Positions 8,146-16,515 of a stretch of 20,883 nt of DNA are shown piece by piece; the stretch's first letter is position 1, and each line of letters opens with the position of its first letter. The translations under genes were made by a program, and so were the position numbers. The notes under the pieces were generated by a model. It saw nothing but the letters and a program-made list of their open reading frames with translations. It did not search any database and had not been told where the DNA came from. Origin of the DNA: Mastigamoeba balamuthi (Eukaryota > Evosea > Mastigamoebida > Mastigamoebidae); assembly GCA_902651635.1 (NCBI GenBank), contig CACRSC010000102.1:39536-60418 (forward strand), given 5' to 3'.

Positions 8146-8916
8146 ATGTCCGTCGTCTGGGAGACCACGCTGATCATCTCGGCCACCGCCTGGGCCCCGG
8201 CCCTGCTGCCGCAGCTGCCCCAGCCCACGCCCTCGCTCCACATCGCGCTGCCCGACCCCCGCTTCTCGTGCGCCCCGCACCCGGTGTTTCCTCTTTATTT
8301 TTACCCACCCCTGTCTTGTTGATGTGGCGCCACATCACTCCACTGAGGGCCCCTGTCACCCGATGTATGGCCGCTGACTCACGCCCACGTCACCGCCGGG
8401 AATTCCCCCCACAGCCTGAGCATCGAGGAGAACCTCAGCCGCGTCCTCTTCCGCACGCGCACCGCCGCCGACGCCCCCACGGGCGCCGAGCGCTGGCGCC
8501 GCGTGCTGAGCCTGCCCGTGAGCAGCCCTGCGCCCGCCGACCCCGCCGAGACGCTGCGGTGGGCCCGTGCGGTCGCCGCCCGCGCGCTCAACGCGGCCAA
8601 CTCGATCGACGCCAACGCGGCGCTCGCAGCGCTGCCGGCGCAGCTCCCGCGGGCCCTCGAGTTGCGCGGGGCCGCGGGGGAGGTGCCCGGGGCCGCGGGG
8701 CAGCTGGGCGGGGCGCGCGTGGAGGCGGCGGAGGCGGCGGTGGCCGTCGTGGGGGGCGGGGGGCGCAGGGAGCAGAGGGGGGGCGTCTGGGTCGTCACCG
8801 CCACGTCAGAGGGGGCGCCCGTCGACGCCGGGGCCCTCGCGAGGGCCGTGGGGGCGCCCGAGGGCACCGCGGCGACGTCGGTGGCCGCGTGGGCCGCGCG
8901 CGTGCTGCAGCAGTAG
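8146..8916 (+). CDS. hypothetical protein, two exons
   Basis: I do not recognise the family. The ATG at 8146 follows a CT-rich leader and opens a hydrophobic start (VVWETTLIISATAWAPALL). Exon 1 is 8146-8285, the intron 8286-8414 (GTTTCC...CCCACAG, with CTGACTCAC upstream of the acceptor) and exon 2 8415-8916. Both phases match, and the join reads APHPV-LSIEENLSRVLFRTR. The product is 213 residues, Ala/Gly/Arg-rich in the second half, with a Gly-rich turn (VVGGGGRR) followed by a WVVTA strand. Strong third-position GC matches the neighbouring real genes and supports coding. GGGCGA-ATA-TCGCCC, a 6-bp inverted repeat at 8062-8076, lies about 70 bp upstream of the start and could be a regulatory site. 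Confidence 0.6.
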
Positions 8917-9084
8917 AGCAGAGGCGGGCATGAAATTCGAGGGAGGGCAATGCAATTGATTTGGAGAACGATGAAAATACACTCAGAATAACTAGTTTTC
9001 CACACGGTGGCCCCCATTTCAGCAGCTCCCACGTGGGCCGCGCGCGTGCTGCAGCAGTAGAGCAGAGGTGGGCATGAAACTCCG
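8888..9084 (+). repeat. direct repeat of the gene's 3' end (two copies, about 50 bp)
   Basis: The stretch from 8888, covering the last nine codons, the TAG and about 25 bp of 3' flank of the hypothetical gene, recurs from 9032 with one mismatch in the first 45 bp and more divergence after that. The second copy has no upstream reading frame joined to it. The spacing is 144 bp. Confidence 0.85.
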
Positions 9085-9174
9085 AGTGAGGAACAACTCC
9101 CGCAAAAAGACATAGAGTTAAATGCACTGGTGGGATAAACTCAGTTTTTTATTTGCAAGGAGTTATACCCACAG

Positions 9175-9643
9175 TTAGAGGTTGAAATTGAATATCCCAG
9201 CAGCACAGTACACAACTATGTCAAGCTCCTCAGCGTCCTCCATGAAGGGCTTCGTGTGTCTCATATGTGCTTTATCAAGCTGAACACCTCCTTGATGCGG
9301 ACTGGTGTGAGTGCAACATTGCGGTTCTGCTTCTCCTGCACAGCAGACAGAACACAGACACCTACCATGTTCACGCACGGGGTTTTGGCAGCTTGGCGAT
9401 TTTCGTGATCACCTTGGGGCCCTTTGGGAAGAGCTGGCCAACTGCCTTGTAGTGGTTGTCTGCCACAATAATGTTGTCTTCAAACTGCTTGTCCTTGAAA
9501 AACGTCTGGTTCAACTCAAAGTTGGTCGTGTCATGCACCTTGGGGCTGTACCCGCCATGAAGGATCTGAATGCAGTTGTGGAAGTCGATGCTGAACTGCT
9601 GAACTGATAGCTCGGTCTGGGTGAGACAGTTGGTGGAGGCCAT
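9175..9643 (-). pseudogene. Harbinger-like (DDE_4) transposase relic, C-terminal part
   Basis: The minus strand encodes GYSPKVHDTTNFELN followed by FEDNIIVADNHY. This resembles the GG..HD...F region and the (L)ADsaY block with the second catalytic Asp in PIF/Harbinger-type DDE_4 nucleases. A further piece reads NRNVALTPVRIKEVFSLIK and then, after a frame change, EELDIVVYCAAGIFNFNL, which fits the family's C-terminal R.RVE-like helix and final helix. A GT...CAG segment between the pieces could be an intron, but a stop and a frame change remain after splicing. No inverted repeats were found around it. The family call rests on motif resemblance only. Confidence 0.5.
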
Positions 9644-10431
9644 CGTTTTTGCTTTTTAAAAGTATGGGTTCAACACACTGAGGTTATTCGGGGGACTGAG
9701 CCTGAGATAGGGTTCAATCCAACAAAATTCTTTGCTTCATATTTCTCAGTAACAAGTCAAGACAAAAGTTCTGGTTCATTGTCAGGCATTATACATCATC
9801 GCACAGCTTGTTATTGACTGGGAATTTGATGAGCAGTCTGGCCCAAATGGCAAAACAAGCACTTTCTGACTTCGAATTCCGTATTTCAATAATTTATATG
9901 CAATTATGCTTATTTTAATAAGAAAGGGGTTTCTAAAGAAAATAACAAAAAACGCCTTTTAAAGGTACAATTCGAGTGAGAAAAGTGGGAAAAACACAGT
10001 TGCAATAACCAGCAGCAAAAAGTTATCTTCAGCAGAAACATCAGTAAAGGGTTCGCTACTTTTTCTAAGGAATTTCCGCTGATCAGGCTTGTTTCAGGCT
10101 TAAGATAGTCCTTAATATCACAAAATAACATAATTACTATTTTGTCACTGACTTTTATGCAAATTTTCTAAATTAGCGCATTTAGCGCTCTATTAGCACT
10201 GACTTAGCACAAGATTAGTGGTTCATAATGATTCATTTGTTTCTTACCCTTCCCACAATGCTGTTTTAGCAGCATATGTGCAGTGCCTCTTCTGCTGCAG
10301 TCAGAGGCACTGCACATTATCAGATATCATCACACTGAGCTTGTAAACATCATTTCAGTCAATTTCGTCCTGTTGCACAGTTAGTCATTATCTGATTGGT
10401 GAAAAGTACCAGCTGACAATAGCTGATAATA
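9644..10431. other. AT-rich gene-free stretch next to the Tc1 element
   Basis: About 790 bp, far AT-richer than the gene regions, with only short unconvincing frames. It contains one perfect 15-bp inverted repeat, listed separately. The composition suggests old mobile-element or unselected DNA. Confidence 0.5.
10276..10317. repeat. perfect 15-bp inverted repeat with 12-nt loop
   Basis: ATGTGCAGTGCCTCT at 10276-10290 is exactly complementary to AGAGGCACTGCACAT at 10303-10317, with TCTGCTGCAGTC between them. It would form a stable hairpin. It lies about 115 bp outside the left end of the Tc1 element, so it is not one of that element's terminal repeats. Confidence 0.85.
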
Positions 10432-11622
10432 CAGTAAAAATCACAATCAACTTGCCCACCTTATATCACGATCACTTCAATTGCTGAGAATACCAATTGG
10501 ATAGATTATAGGCCATAATAAGATCTGATTATAGAATATCTGAAATTCGGAATATCTGATAAAGACAAAAATGTCTCTCACAGAGAAACAGAGATGGAAG
10601 ATATGGTTTTTGCACAACCATCCAATGGGCCCTCACTGGGGCAAGAGGCGCATTGCACAGTACGTGCACTGCAGCTGTGGAACAGTCCAACAATGATGGA
10701 TCAGCAACCAGATGGTATTGCTACACCTCCACCATCAAATAAAGTCAGAAGAGCAACAACAGAGGAGGAAAAACAAATTCTGGCCAGGGTAAAATCCCAG
10801 CTCCCACACTCAGCCTCAGTCCTTCACAAGTTCCTTCATCTTCGGGCATTACTCTCCACTATTCGCAGGTGATTGCATGCTGCTAATGCCAAGTTTCAGA
10901 CTCCTTTGTTCAAGCCTGTGTTTAAAATAGTCCACGGCGTGATTTTTAAGGAAAAATCTGCAGAGAGATTGGAGCAATGTATGGTTCAGTGATGAGTCCA
11001 CGCTCAGGGACCAAAGACGAAGCATTGGCAGCTTTCTGGTCATCGATTTTTGGTCAGACAGGTTAAGTACCCCCAGAAGGTTCAGGTTTGGGGTGCTTTT
11101 CCTCACATGGGTTTGGTCGGCTTCACATCTTCCAGGGGAATCTCAATTCCGAAAAGATGTGTGACATCTATCAGAGGGCTCTTCTGCCTTCAATTCGCCA
11201 GGCTTATGGGGATGATCAGGTGGAGTGGCTTCTGGCAGAGGACACATACCAGTCAAATGTGCTGCCAATGGAAAGCCAAAAACAACATTACCTGCCTCCC
11301 CTGGCCAGCATGCAGCCCGGACCTTAATGGAATCGAAAATGCCTGGGGCATCCTGAAGGCTAAGGTGACTGAGACAAATCCTCAATCTATAACGGCATTG
11401 GTACGTTGCCTCAGAAAAGAGTGGAAGTCCCTCTTTCTGAAGTATGCTTAAAAATTGGTTTCTTCAATGCCTGCTCGGTTGCAAGCAGTCATGGAGGCTA
11501 AGGGAGACTATACTGCAAACTAGATCAGGATTTGCCCTCGGAAGTACAAAACACATAATAAAAAGTATGGTCGAATTGTATTTGAAGAATTAAGGTGGGC
11601 GAGTTGGTTGTGATTCGCACTG
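10432..11622 (+). mobile_element. Tc1/mariner DNA transposon, complete ends, inactive
   Basis: A 1191-bp element bounded by 32-bp terminal inverted repeats at 10432-10463 and 11591-11622. The repeats differ at five positions and both start CAGT. Each is flanked by TA (10430-10431 and 11623-11624), the Tc1 family's target site. Inside is a frame-disrupted transposase on the plus strand. Element length and layout are typical of Tc1. Divergence of the two repeats and the broken transposase show an old, dead copy. Confidence 0.88.
10571..11523 (+). pseudogene. Tc1/mariner transposase, frame-disrupted
   Basis: The ATG at 10571 opens an HTH-like start (MSLTEKQRWKIWFLHNHPMG) that meets a TGA after about 40 codons. 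Further pieces in shifting frames give a GR.R-like ATTEEEKQILA segment, WSNVWFSDEST with the first catalytic Asp, and QVWG..FSSHGFGRLHIF. LLAEDTYQSN corresponds to the second Asp region, and SPDLNGIENAWGILK carries the third acidic residue of the DD34E triad. The final SMPARLQAVMEAKG fits the family C-terminus, with a stop at 11521. Several frameshifts and stops rule out a working protein. Confidence 0.85.
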
Positions 11623-12206
11623 TAGTACATTATGCGGGGTGGTAGCATTATAAGAAAATACCAGGGGCTTCTGACATGGTACAAAAAGTCCGGACTGGAG
11701 TGTAGGCATAGGCGTAGGCAGGGAGGGGCATAGGCAGAGCAAAGCAGAGCCAGAGCCGGAGCCAGCCCAGCCGGAGCTACAATGACCAATTGGTTAGTAG
11801 TATTGAACAAACAACACCACTGTGAATCATTTCTGGTATAACATGTTNCATGGAGGCTAAGGGAGACTATACTGCAAACTAGATCAGGATTTGCCCTCGG
11901 AAGTACAAAACACATAATAAAAAGTATGGTCGAATTGTATTTGAAGAATTAAGGTGGGCGAGTTGGTTGTGATTCGCACTGTAGTACATTATGCGGGGTG
12001 GTAGCATTATAAGAAAATACCAGGGGCTTCTGACATGGTACAAAAAGTCCGGACTGGAGTGTAGGCATAGGCGTAGGCAGGGAGGGGCATAGGCAGAGCA
12101 AAGCAGAGCCAGAGCCGGAGCCAGCCCAGCCGGAGCTACAATGACCAATTGGTTAGTAGTATTGAACAAACAACACCACTGTGAATCATTTCTGGTATAA
12201 CATGTT
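11490..12206. repeat. 358-bp exact direct duplication separated by one N
   Basis: Bases 11490-11847 and 11849-12206 appear identical, with a single N at 11848 between them. The block covers the last codons of the Tc1 transposase, the right terminal repeat, and about 220 bp of flank including a run of GGAGCC/GTAGGC-type short repeats. Two contig ends covering the same DNA, joined without merging, is the simplest explanation. The first copy continues from the transposon and the second continues into the right flank. Confidence 0.9.
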
Positions 12207-12298
12207 ATGTAAGGCCAATTAGAGACGTTGTGCTGTGTTATTCAAATTTAAATCATATACAAAATCGCATTCAGGTAGTGCCCCCTACCCTTGATGAA

Positions 12299-13836
12299 CT
12301 ATGGAAAAAATAAATCGGATATTGCAAGATGAACTATCTCATCTAAGCGCAAAATAACACTCAAAATCACACTCATTTTTGTCCTTGAACCTGATTTCTC
12401 TAATTGCAGCTTGTTATTGTGGGGCGAAAGGAACCTAGCAACCTGTTTCTCAAAATCAATCACACTGCTCTGAAAAACGGGAATGACTTTGTCATGCAGC
12501 CGAGCATCGATCCCTGTTAGCGAGTTAAGAATGAGGTCATGTTGAACTCTCATGCTACTGCCACATAGCCTTTTTCTTCCACGAATCCTTGTGATACTCG
12601 AAATCAACAAGCACGGACAGCAGCAGCATGTCCATACATACTGCTGCTGTGATGCCACTTGGAAGCTTGCATAGCATAAAGACGTCCGTGTGCATCCAGA
12701 TAGGCTCACCAATACGTACTGCACTGTCGAAGTCTCCCAGGAACCAGGACCCATTGACGTCCACCATCACGTTCTCTGCCAGAAGGGTATCAGTTAAGAG
12801 GGGCCTGAGACAGAGGAAAGAACGGTTGCCTGATTTCACATCCATATGGACGTAGTTAAGAGCATGCAGCACCTCGAGGCCCTGTCGGACCCAGTCAAAG
12901 CCACCAGTAATGGGGTGGGCCGAGAGCTGTGGCACTTGTACCAACAATCAGCAGTAGTGCGGCATGACCAGAGCTTGCAAGTCACGCCCAGGCCTCCATC
13001 GTGGGGAACGTGCACAGAGATGAGGCAAGCATGGACGAATCTGTTTATGCCCATCTGTGTGACCTCGATTTCCCTTGCTATGGCAGCCAGGGCCTCAGTA
13101 CCAGGGGTGCTGACAGCTCTCTCCTGTGGCACGATAGCTTGACAATGAGCATCTCGCCTGATGCCAAGTCGCAGGCCATGAGAAGGTTGTCGTGCTCCCC
13201 AGAGAGTGGCCCATCGAGTGCAATGTTGGCCATGTCCCACATCATGGCACGTGTCAAAGTGGCTGGCATGTGCTTGACAGTAGTACAGGTCGAGGCACCA
13301 ATCGGTGTTGTGGACCACAACTGCCTCTCCACAAAAGGACAGCACAATGCACTTCATGATGTCAGCATCAGGGTTGCTGACGCACCTCTTGCACAGCTGT
13401 GTGACAAAGTGCTGATAGAGTGTGGCCTCTGCCATGTACCGGTCTGATTCAGTGAGCTTCCTTCCCCCCTCCCCTCAACTTCCCTCCCTCAAGAGACTTT
13501 TTAGCTGAGCGACGAATTGGGGGGATGCATGTGCACCTTGGCACACAAAAGGTAGCAGGGGATTGACAGCGATGAAGATGTCCTTGCCGAGGTCGAAGGT
13601 GTGCAGTGAGAGGCCAGTGGTGATGTCAGCATCGAGGAAGACACGGAGTGGCAGGCACGCAGGGTCGTTGGGTTGGCCAGCAGGCAGTAGATCTTGTGTG
13701 CATCAATCTGCTTCTCGAGCAATGGCACATGGACCCTGCTGGGCACGCCCTGGTGCAGCACCACGTGGCACTTGTCCACAGCATCGATGAAGAAGCATGC
13801 AAAGAGCTCCATCTGTTCTGCAGAGCTCAGAGACAA
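12299..13836 (-). pseudogene. protein-kinase-like gene with multiple frame disruptions
   Basis: Read on the minus strand, consecutive pieces form a kinase domain: EMLIVKLS (strand 3 Lys), AAIAREIEV (helix C Glu), ALVMPHY (hinge), YVHMDVKS followed by ENVMVD (catalytic loop, HMD in place of HRD), LGDFDSA (DFD in place of DFG) and MDMLLLSVL. An N-terminal region of unknown type precedes it (HKIYCLLANP, RVFLDADITTGLSL, DIFIAVNPLLPFVC). A 54-nt intron is well supported at 13444-13497 (GTCTCT...CACTGAATCAG, phase 1). A second 54-nt segment near 12775-12830 interrupts the catalytic loop and would need a GC-AG intron, or a 48-nt GT-AG one. At least five 1-base shifts, most at C, G or A runs, and one TGA remain. 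It may be a pseudogene, or a gene with sequencing errors. Confidence 0.65.
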
Positions 13837-14477
13837 CTGATTGAGCTATCAGGAAAAAGAGCTGCCCAGATAATATCTCTGGAGATTCGAATCCCCCGAC
13901 CTTTGGATCCCGAGGACCTTTTCGTGGGAGCCACAGAGAGATTCAATGAGACCATCTGTATCAACAGAACACAATCAGCATGAACACAAGAACTACGAGC
14001 AGTGGAATATGTAGTGGAACTAATGGACCCTTCATCATTACTTACATTAACAACCTTATTGCACGCAATAAGAATGCAGAAGACCTGAACACAGTTGTGA
14101 AGAAAGGAAGGCACTTCATCTGACTGCGGGAGGTTACACATGCACAGGAATGGGACACAACAAAGAGACCTTTTTCTGCCGATTCGTCACCACAACTCAT
14201 GGATTTAGACCCGCCACAGGACGCAGTGTACTGCTGCTAAGATACACCCAGGGGTTCTTGATTGCATGATGCAGAGCTGAATGTGAAAAAAAACAAATGC
14301 ACAGGAACAAACAGAAAGCAGAATCGGAGATGATCAGCCAGATACACGTGCCAACCACTTAACCTCCCACAGACTATTGTGTGGTCCTACAGTTCTGTTT
14401 ATGGTATACGTAGGCATCGCTGTTGTGTTGTGTTCACCGAGCTTGCATCTGAAAAAGCTTGTTCACGATAACGCAAT
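13837..14477. other. no clear gene; possible upstream exon of the kinase-like gene
   Basis: The minus strand has a good acceptor-like sequence (polypyrimidine, then CAATCAG) just before the first kinase-gene codons at 13836, so an upstream exon may lie around 13860-13960. A candidate there follows TTGATACAG and is short and basic, but no domain is visible. The rest of the stretch, to 14477, shows nothing I can name. Confidence 0.35.
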
Positions 14478-14816
14478 CTAGAATCCGACTAGATCACTCA
14501 GGCGGGCCAATAACGATCGCCCGCCTGCCTGCCGGTTGTGGAGGTGTGTCCCCAGTGGCCCTGGGTGCTGCATCGCGTTTCTTTCCCGTTCCTGCTGCTC
14601 GACCTCGTCCCAGCTGCACTGAGGGTCCACCAGCTGGTCTTCCAGGCGCTCGAGGGCCTCGGAGAGCGCACGGGCGACGTCGGCCAGGTGGCTGCCGAGG
14701 TACGCCGTGGCGCTGAACAGCAGGGGCTCGCTGTGCTGCGCCGTCTCCGTGGTGGCAGCGCCTGCGAGCGTGGCGTCGGGGCTGCCCTCGTCCGCGACGG
14801 TGCTGCGGGTCTCCAT
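14478..14816 (-). CDS. small acidic helical hypothetical protein
   Basis: A 112-residue single-exon frame whose ATG sits in a strong context (CACCATGG on the minus strand). A polar Thr/Ala-rich N-terminus is followed by a helix of about 45 residues (AYLGSHLADVARALSEALER, then LEDQLVDP and EVEQQERER) with heptad-like hydrophobic spacing, suggesting a short coiled coil. The C-terminal 35 residues look less constrained and could be read past a missed splice site. Third-position GC is high, as in the neighbouring genes. No family was recognised. It diverges from NAA40 across about 700 bp. Confidence 0.5.
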   Translation of the reverse strand: METRSTVADEGSPDATLAGAATTETAQHSEPLLFSATAYLGSHLADVARALSEALERLEDQLVDPQCSWDEVEQQERERNAMQHPGPLGTHLHNRQAGGRSLLARLSDLVGF

Positions 14817-15517
14817 GGTGTGTCTGCGCTGTCTCTGCTGCATTCTTCTCGTTGTGCTCGTGAACTGCGGTTCTGCATGCCCTGCTGAGATTCCCTGCGC
14901 GGATGTGCACATTTCCGTTGGACGTTTTCACGAGTCTCAAAGGCAACTGAACCTCTGCGAAGAAGAGGCCGTTTGGTTTCTTCGTGCAACGCTGCCCAAC
15001 AGGCGACGTGGGCGGTTGCGTGTGCACGGGACATATGCGGCAGTTGGGGCTCGGGACACTGGGGGCAGGGCAGTGCGACCTCGTCGGCGACTGACTCAGC
15101 CCCAGCGCGGATTGGAATGCCACGTGTGCAGACAATCCAGCCCTCTGCACAGCTATTTCTCAACAGCATGCTTCATTGACAGACGGCTGCGGCTGCATCG
15201 GGTGTCGCTGCCTGCGCCTTCTGGCCCTGCAGGCCACGTGGTGCTCGGCTTTGCCTCGGGCGGTGCCCTGGCTGCACACTCTCTGGGGTGGCTGCAAGAA
15301 GACGCATCTCAACGCTGGTGAACACCCATGTGCGAGACCCCTGCCCTTCTGAGGTTCCCCCCCTCATGCTCACCGACAGCAAACTCGTCACGGGACCAAG
15401 TTGCGTACCTGTTCCAGAGGAAGCCGGGCCACCGTTCCGTTCCCTCCCCGAGAGATACCGCGATCGAATCAACAGATATTTTGGCGCCACATTCTTCTAG
15501 AGCAGATATTTTTTGCT
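14817..15517. other. intergenic region between divergent genes
   Basis: About 700 bp between the start codons of the small minus-strand gene and NAA40. Several overlapping open frames exist on both strands, but none shows a domain or convincing codon bias. Near the NAA40 end there are two AGATATTT motifs (about 15474 and 15503) and an E2F-like site, so promoter elements are likely. Confidence 0.4.
15480..15487 (+). promoter_or_regulatory. E2F-like site upstream of NAA40
   Basis: TTTGGCGC, within TTTTGGCGCC, matches the TTTSSCGC consensus for E2F/DP factors and lies about 30 bp upstream of the NAA40 ATG. An 8-bp match may occur by chance in GC-rich DNA. Confidence 0.35.
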
Positions 15518-16352
15518 ATGCAGGACCTGCAGCGGCGGCGGGCGGCGGTGCGGGAGCTGGCGGAGCGCGCGGACCACCTCGAGGGCCTGGAGGCGCTCTG
15601 CCGCCCGGCGCCCGGCGTGGCGCTGCGCCTCAGCGCGGCGGACGACCTGGGCGAGGCGCTGGGCGACTGGGCGCTGGCCCTCGTCGAGCGCAACGTGCGG
15701 CCCCTCTACGAGCGCGCCTGGGGCTGGGACGCCCCCCGCACCCGCCGCGAGCTCCGCGCCGCCTCCTCCCGCTACATCGTCGCCTGGCAGCGCGTCCCCT
15801 GCCCCGGGTGCTGCGGCTGTCGCGTCGGTGACGTCGATGGTGACGTCGGAGATGACGTCTGCTGCCCCATGTGCGAGGGCGGGAGGGAGGCCGAGGAGCC
15901 TGTGGGGTTCGCCATGTTCCGATTCGAGGTCCAGGTATCTGTCGCGTCTCTCGTGCACCTCCGGCGAGCGGCTCGTTGATGTTCACGGCGCATTCCACGG
16001 CACGTTCGCAGGAGGTGAGGCCCGAGGACGGGTGGTGCGTGTACCTCTACGAGCTGCAGCTCGAGGAGGGCGCCAGGCGGATGGGGCTGGGCACGCGGCT
16101 CATGCGGCTCGTGGAGCTGGTGGCCCTGCGGGCGAGGGCCGCGTACGTGCGCCTGACGGTCTTCCTGGAGAACGAGGCCGCGCTCGCGCTCTACAGGGAC
16201 AAGCTCGGGTACAGCTCAGCTCCTCAGCATCAGCAGCACAATCAACTGATACTGGGGCCAGGTACGTGCCCGACGAGACCAACCCCGAGGGAGAGGCGTA
16301 CCTCATACTGTGCAAGAGGACCTGCAACGTCCAAGACGTCGAGACCGAATGA
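15518..16352 (+). CDS. NAA40: N-alpha-acetyltransferase 40 (NatD, histone H4/H2A N-terminal acetyltransferase)
   Basis: In other eukaryotes NatD uses acetyl-CoA to acetylate the N-terminal Ser of histones H4 and H2A. Exons are 15518-15934, 16012-16208 and 16262-16352; introns of 77 and 53 nt match in phase. The product is 234 residues (human 237). Conserved blocks in order are DWALALVERNVRPLYE, WGW, RYIVAW, PVGFAMFRFEV, YLYELQLEEGARRMGLGTRL (acetyl-CoA loop R-R-x-G-L-G) and LTVFLENEAALALYRDKLGY. The third exon gives YVPDETNPEGEAYLILCKR, like the human C-terminal strand. Odd: between strands, after IVAWQRV, there is an insertion of about 35 residues with CPGCCGC and CCPMC clusters that human NAA40 lacks. 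A basic start (MQDLQRRRAAVRELAER) fits the family's N-terminal helix. Confidence 0.93.
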
Positions 16353-16434
16353 CCGGGAGCAGGCTGGAGGGCTCCATGCAATAACGGCGGGATAGGTTTA
16401 AGTATGCTTCCCACGCTGTTCGTATTTGTCGAAT

Positions 16435-16506
16435 GGTCTCATGGTGTAGTGGCATCACATCGACTTGACGTGTCGAGGGTTCCAGGATCAATACCTGGTG
16501 GGACCA
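16435..16506 (+). tRNA. tRNA with anticodon GAC (Val)
   Basis: A 72-nt cloverleaf: acceptor GGTCTCA/TGGGACC (7 bp with one G:U), D-arm GTG...CAC, anticodon stem TCGAC/GTCGA with loop TTGACGT, and T-stem CCAGG/CCTGG with loop ATCAATA. The discriminator is A, CCA is not encoded, and TTTT follows at 16512. By anticodon it is tRNA-Val(GAC). The D-arm GTGTAGTGG resembles eukaryotic Val, Gln and Asp tRNAs. Eukaryotes normally use AAC (inosine 34) for GUC codons. As in the tRNA-Ala genes here, T54 is replaced by A. Confidence 0.82.
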
Positions 16507-16511
16507 TCTTC

Positions 16512-16515
16512 TTTT
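16512..16515 (+). terminator. Pol III terminator of the GAC tRNA
   Basis: TTTT in a pyrimidine-rich tract begins six bases after the discriminator, a normal Pol III stop. Confidence 0.6.

Noticed and set aside
9910-10131. A minus-strand open frame in the AT-rich stretch
   Set aside because: Only 73 codons, with Phe/Leu-rich content as expected from AT-rich non-coding DNA; no homology or gene signals.
11700-11785. A possible SINE or coding repeat in the GTAGGC/GGAGCC-rich segment
   Set aside because: Short purine-rich degenerate repeats without A/B boxes or tail; it is part of the duplicated assembly block.
13870-13925. A TTCGAATC sequence with flanking bases like a tRNA T-arm and variable loop (minus strand)
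   Set aside because: The stem pairs poorly, no anticodon stem or acceptor strand fits upstream, and the segment may be part of a kinase-gene exon.
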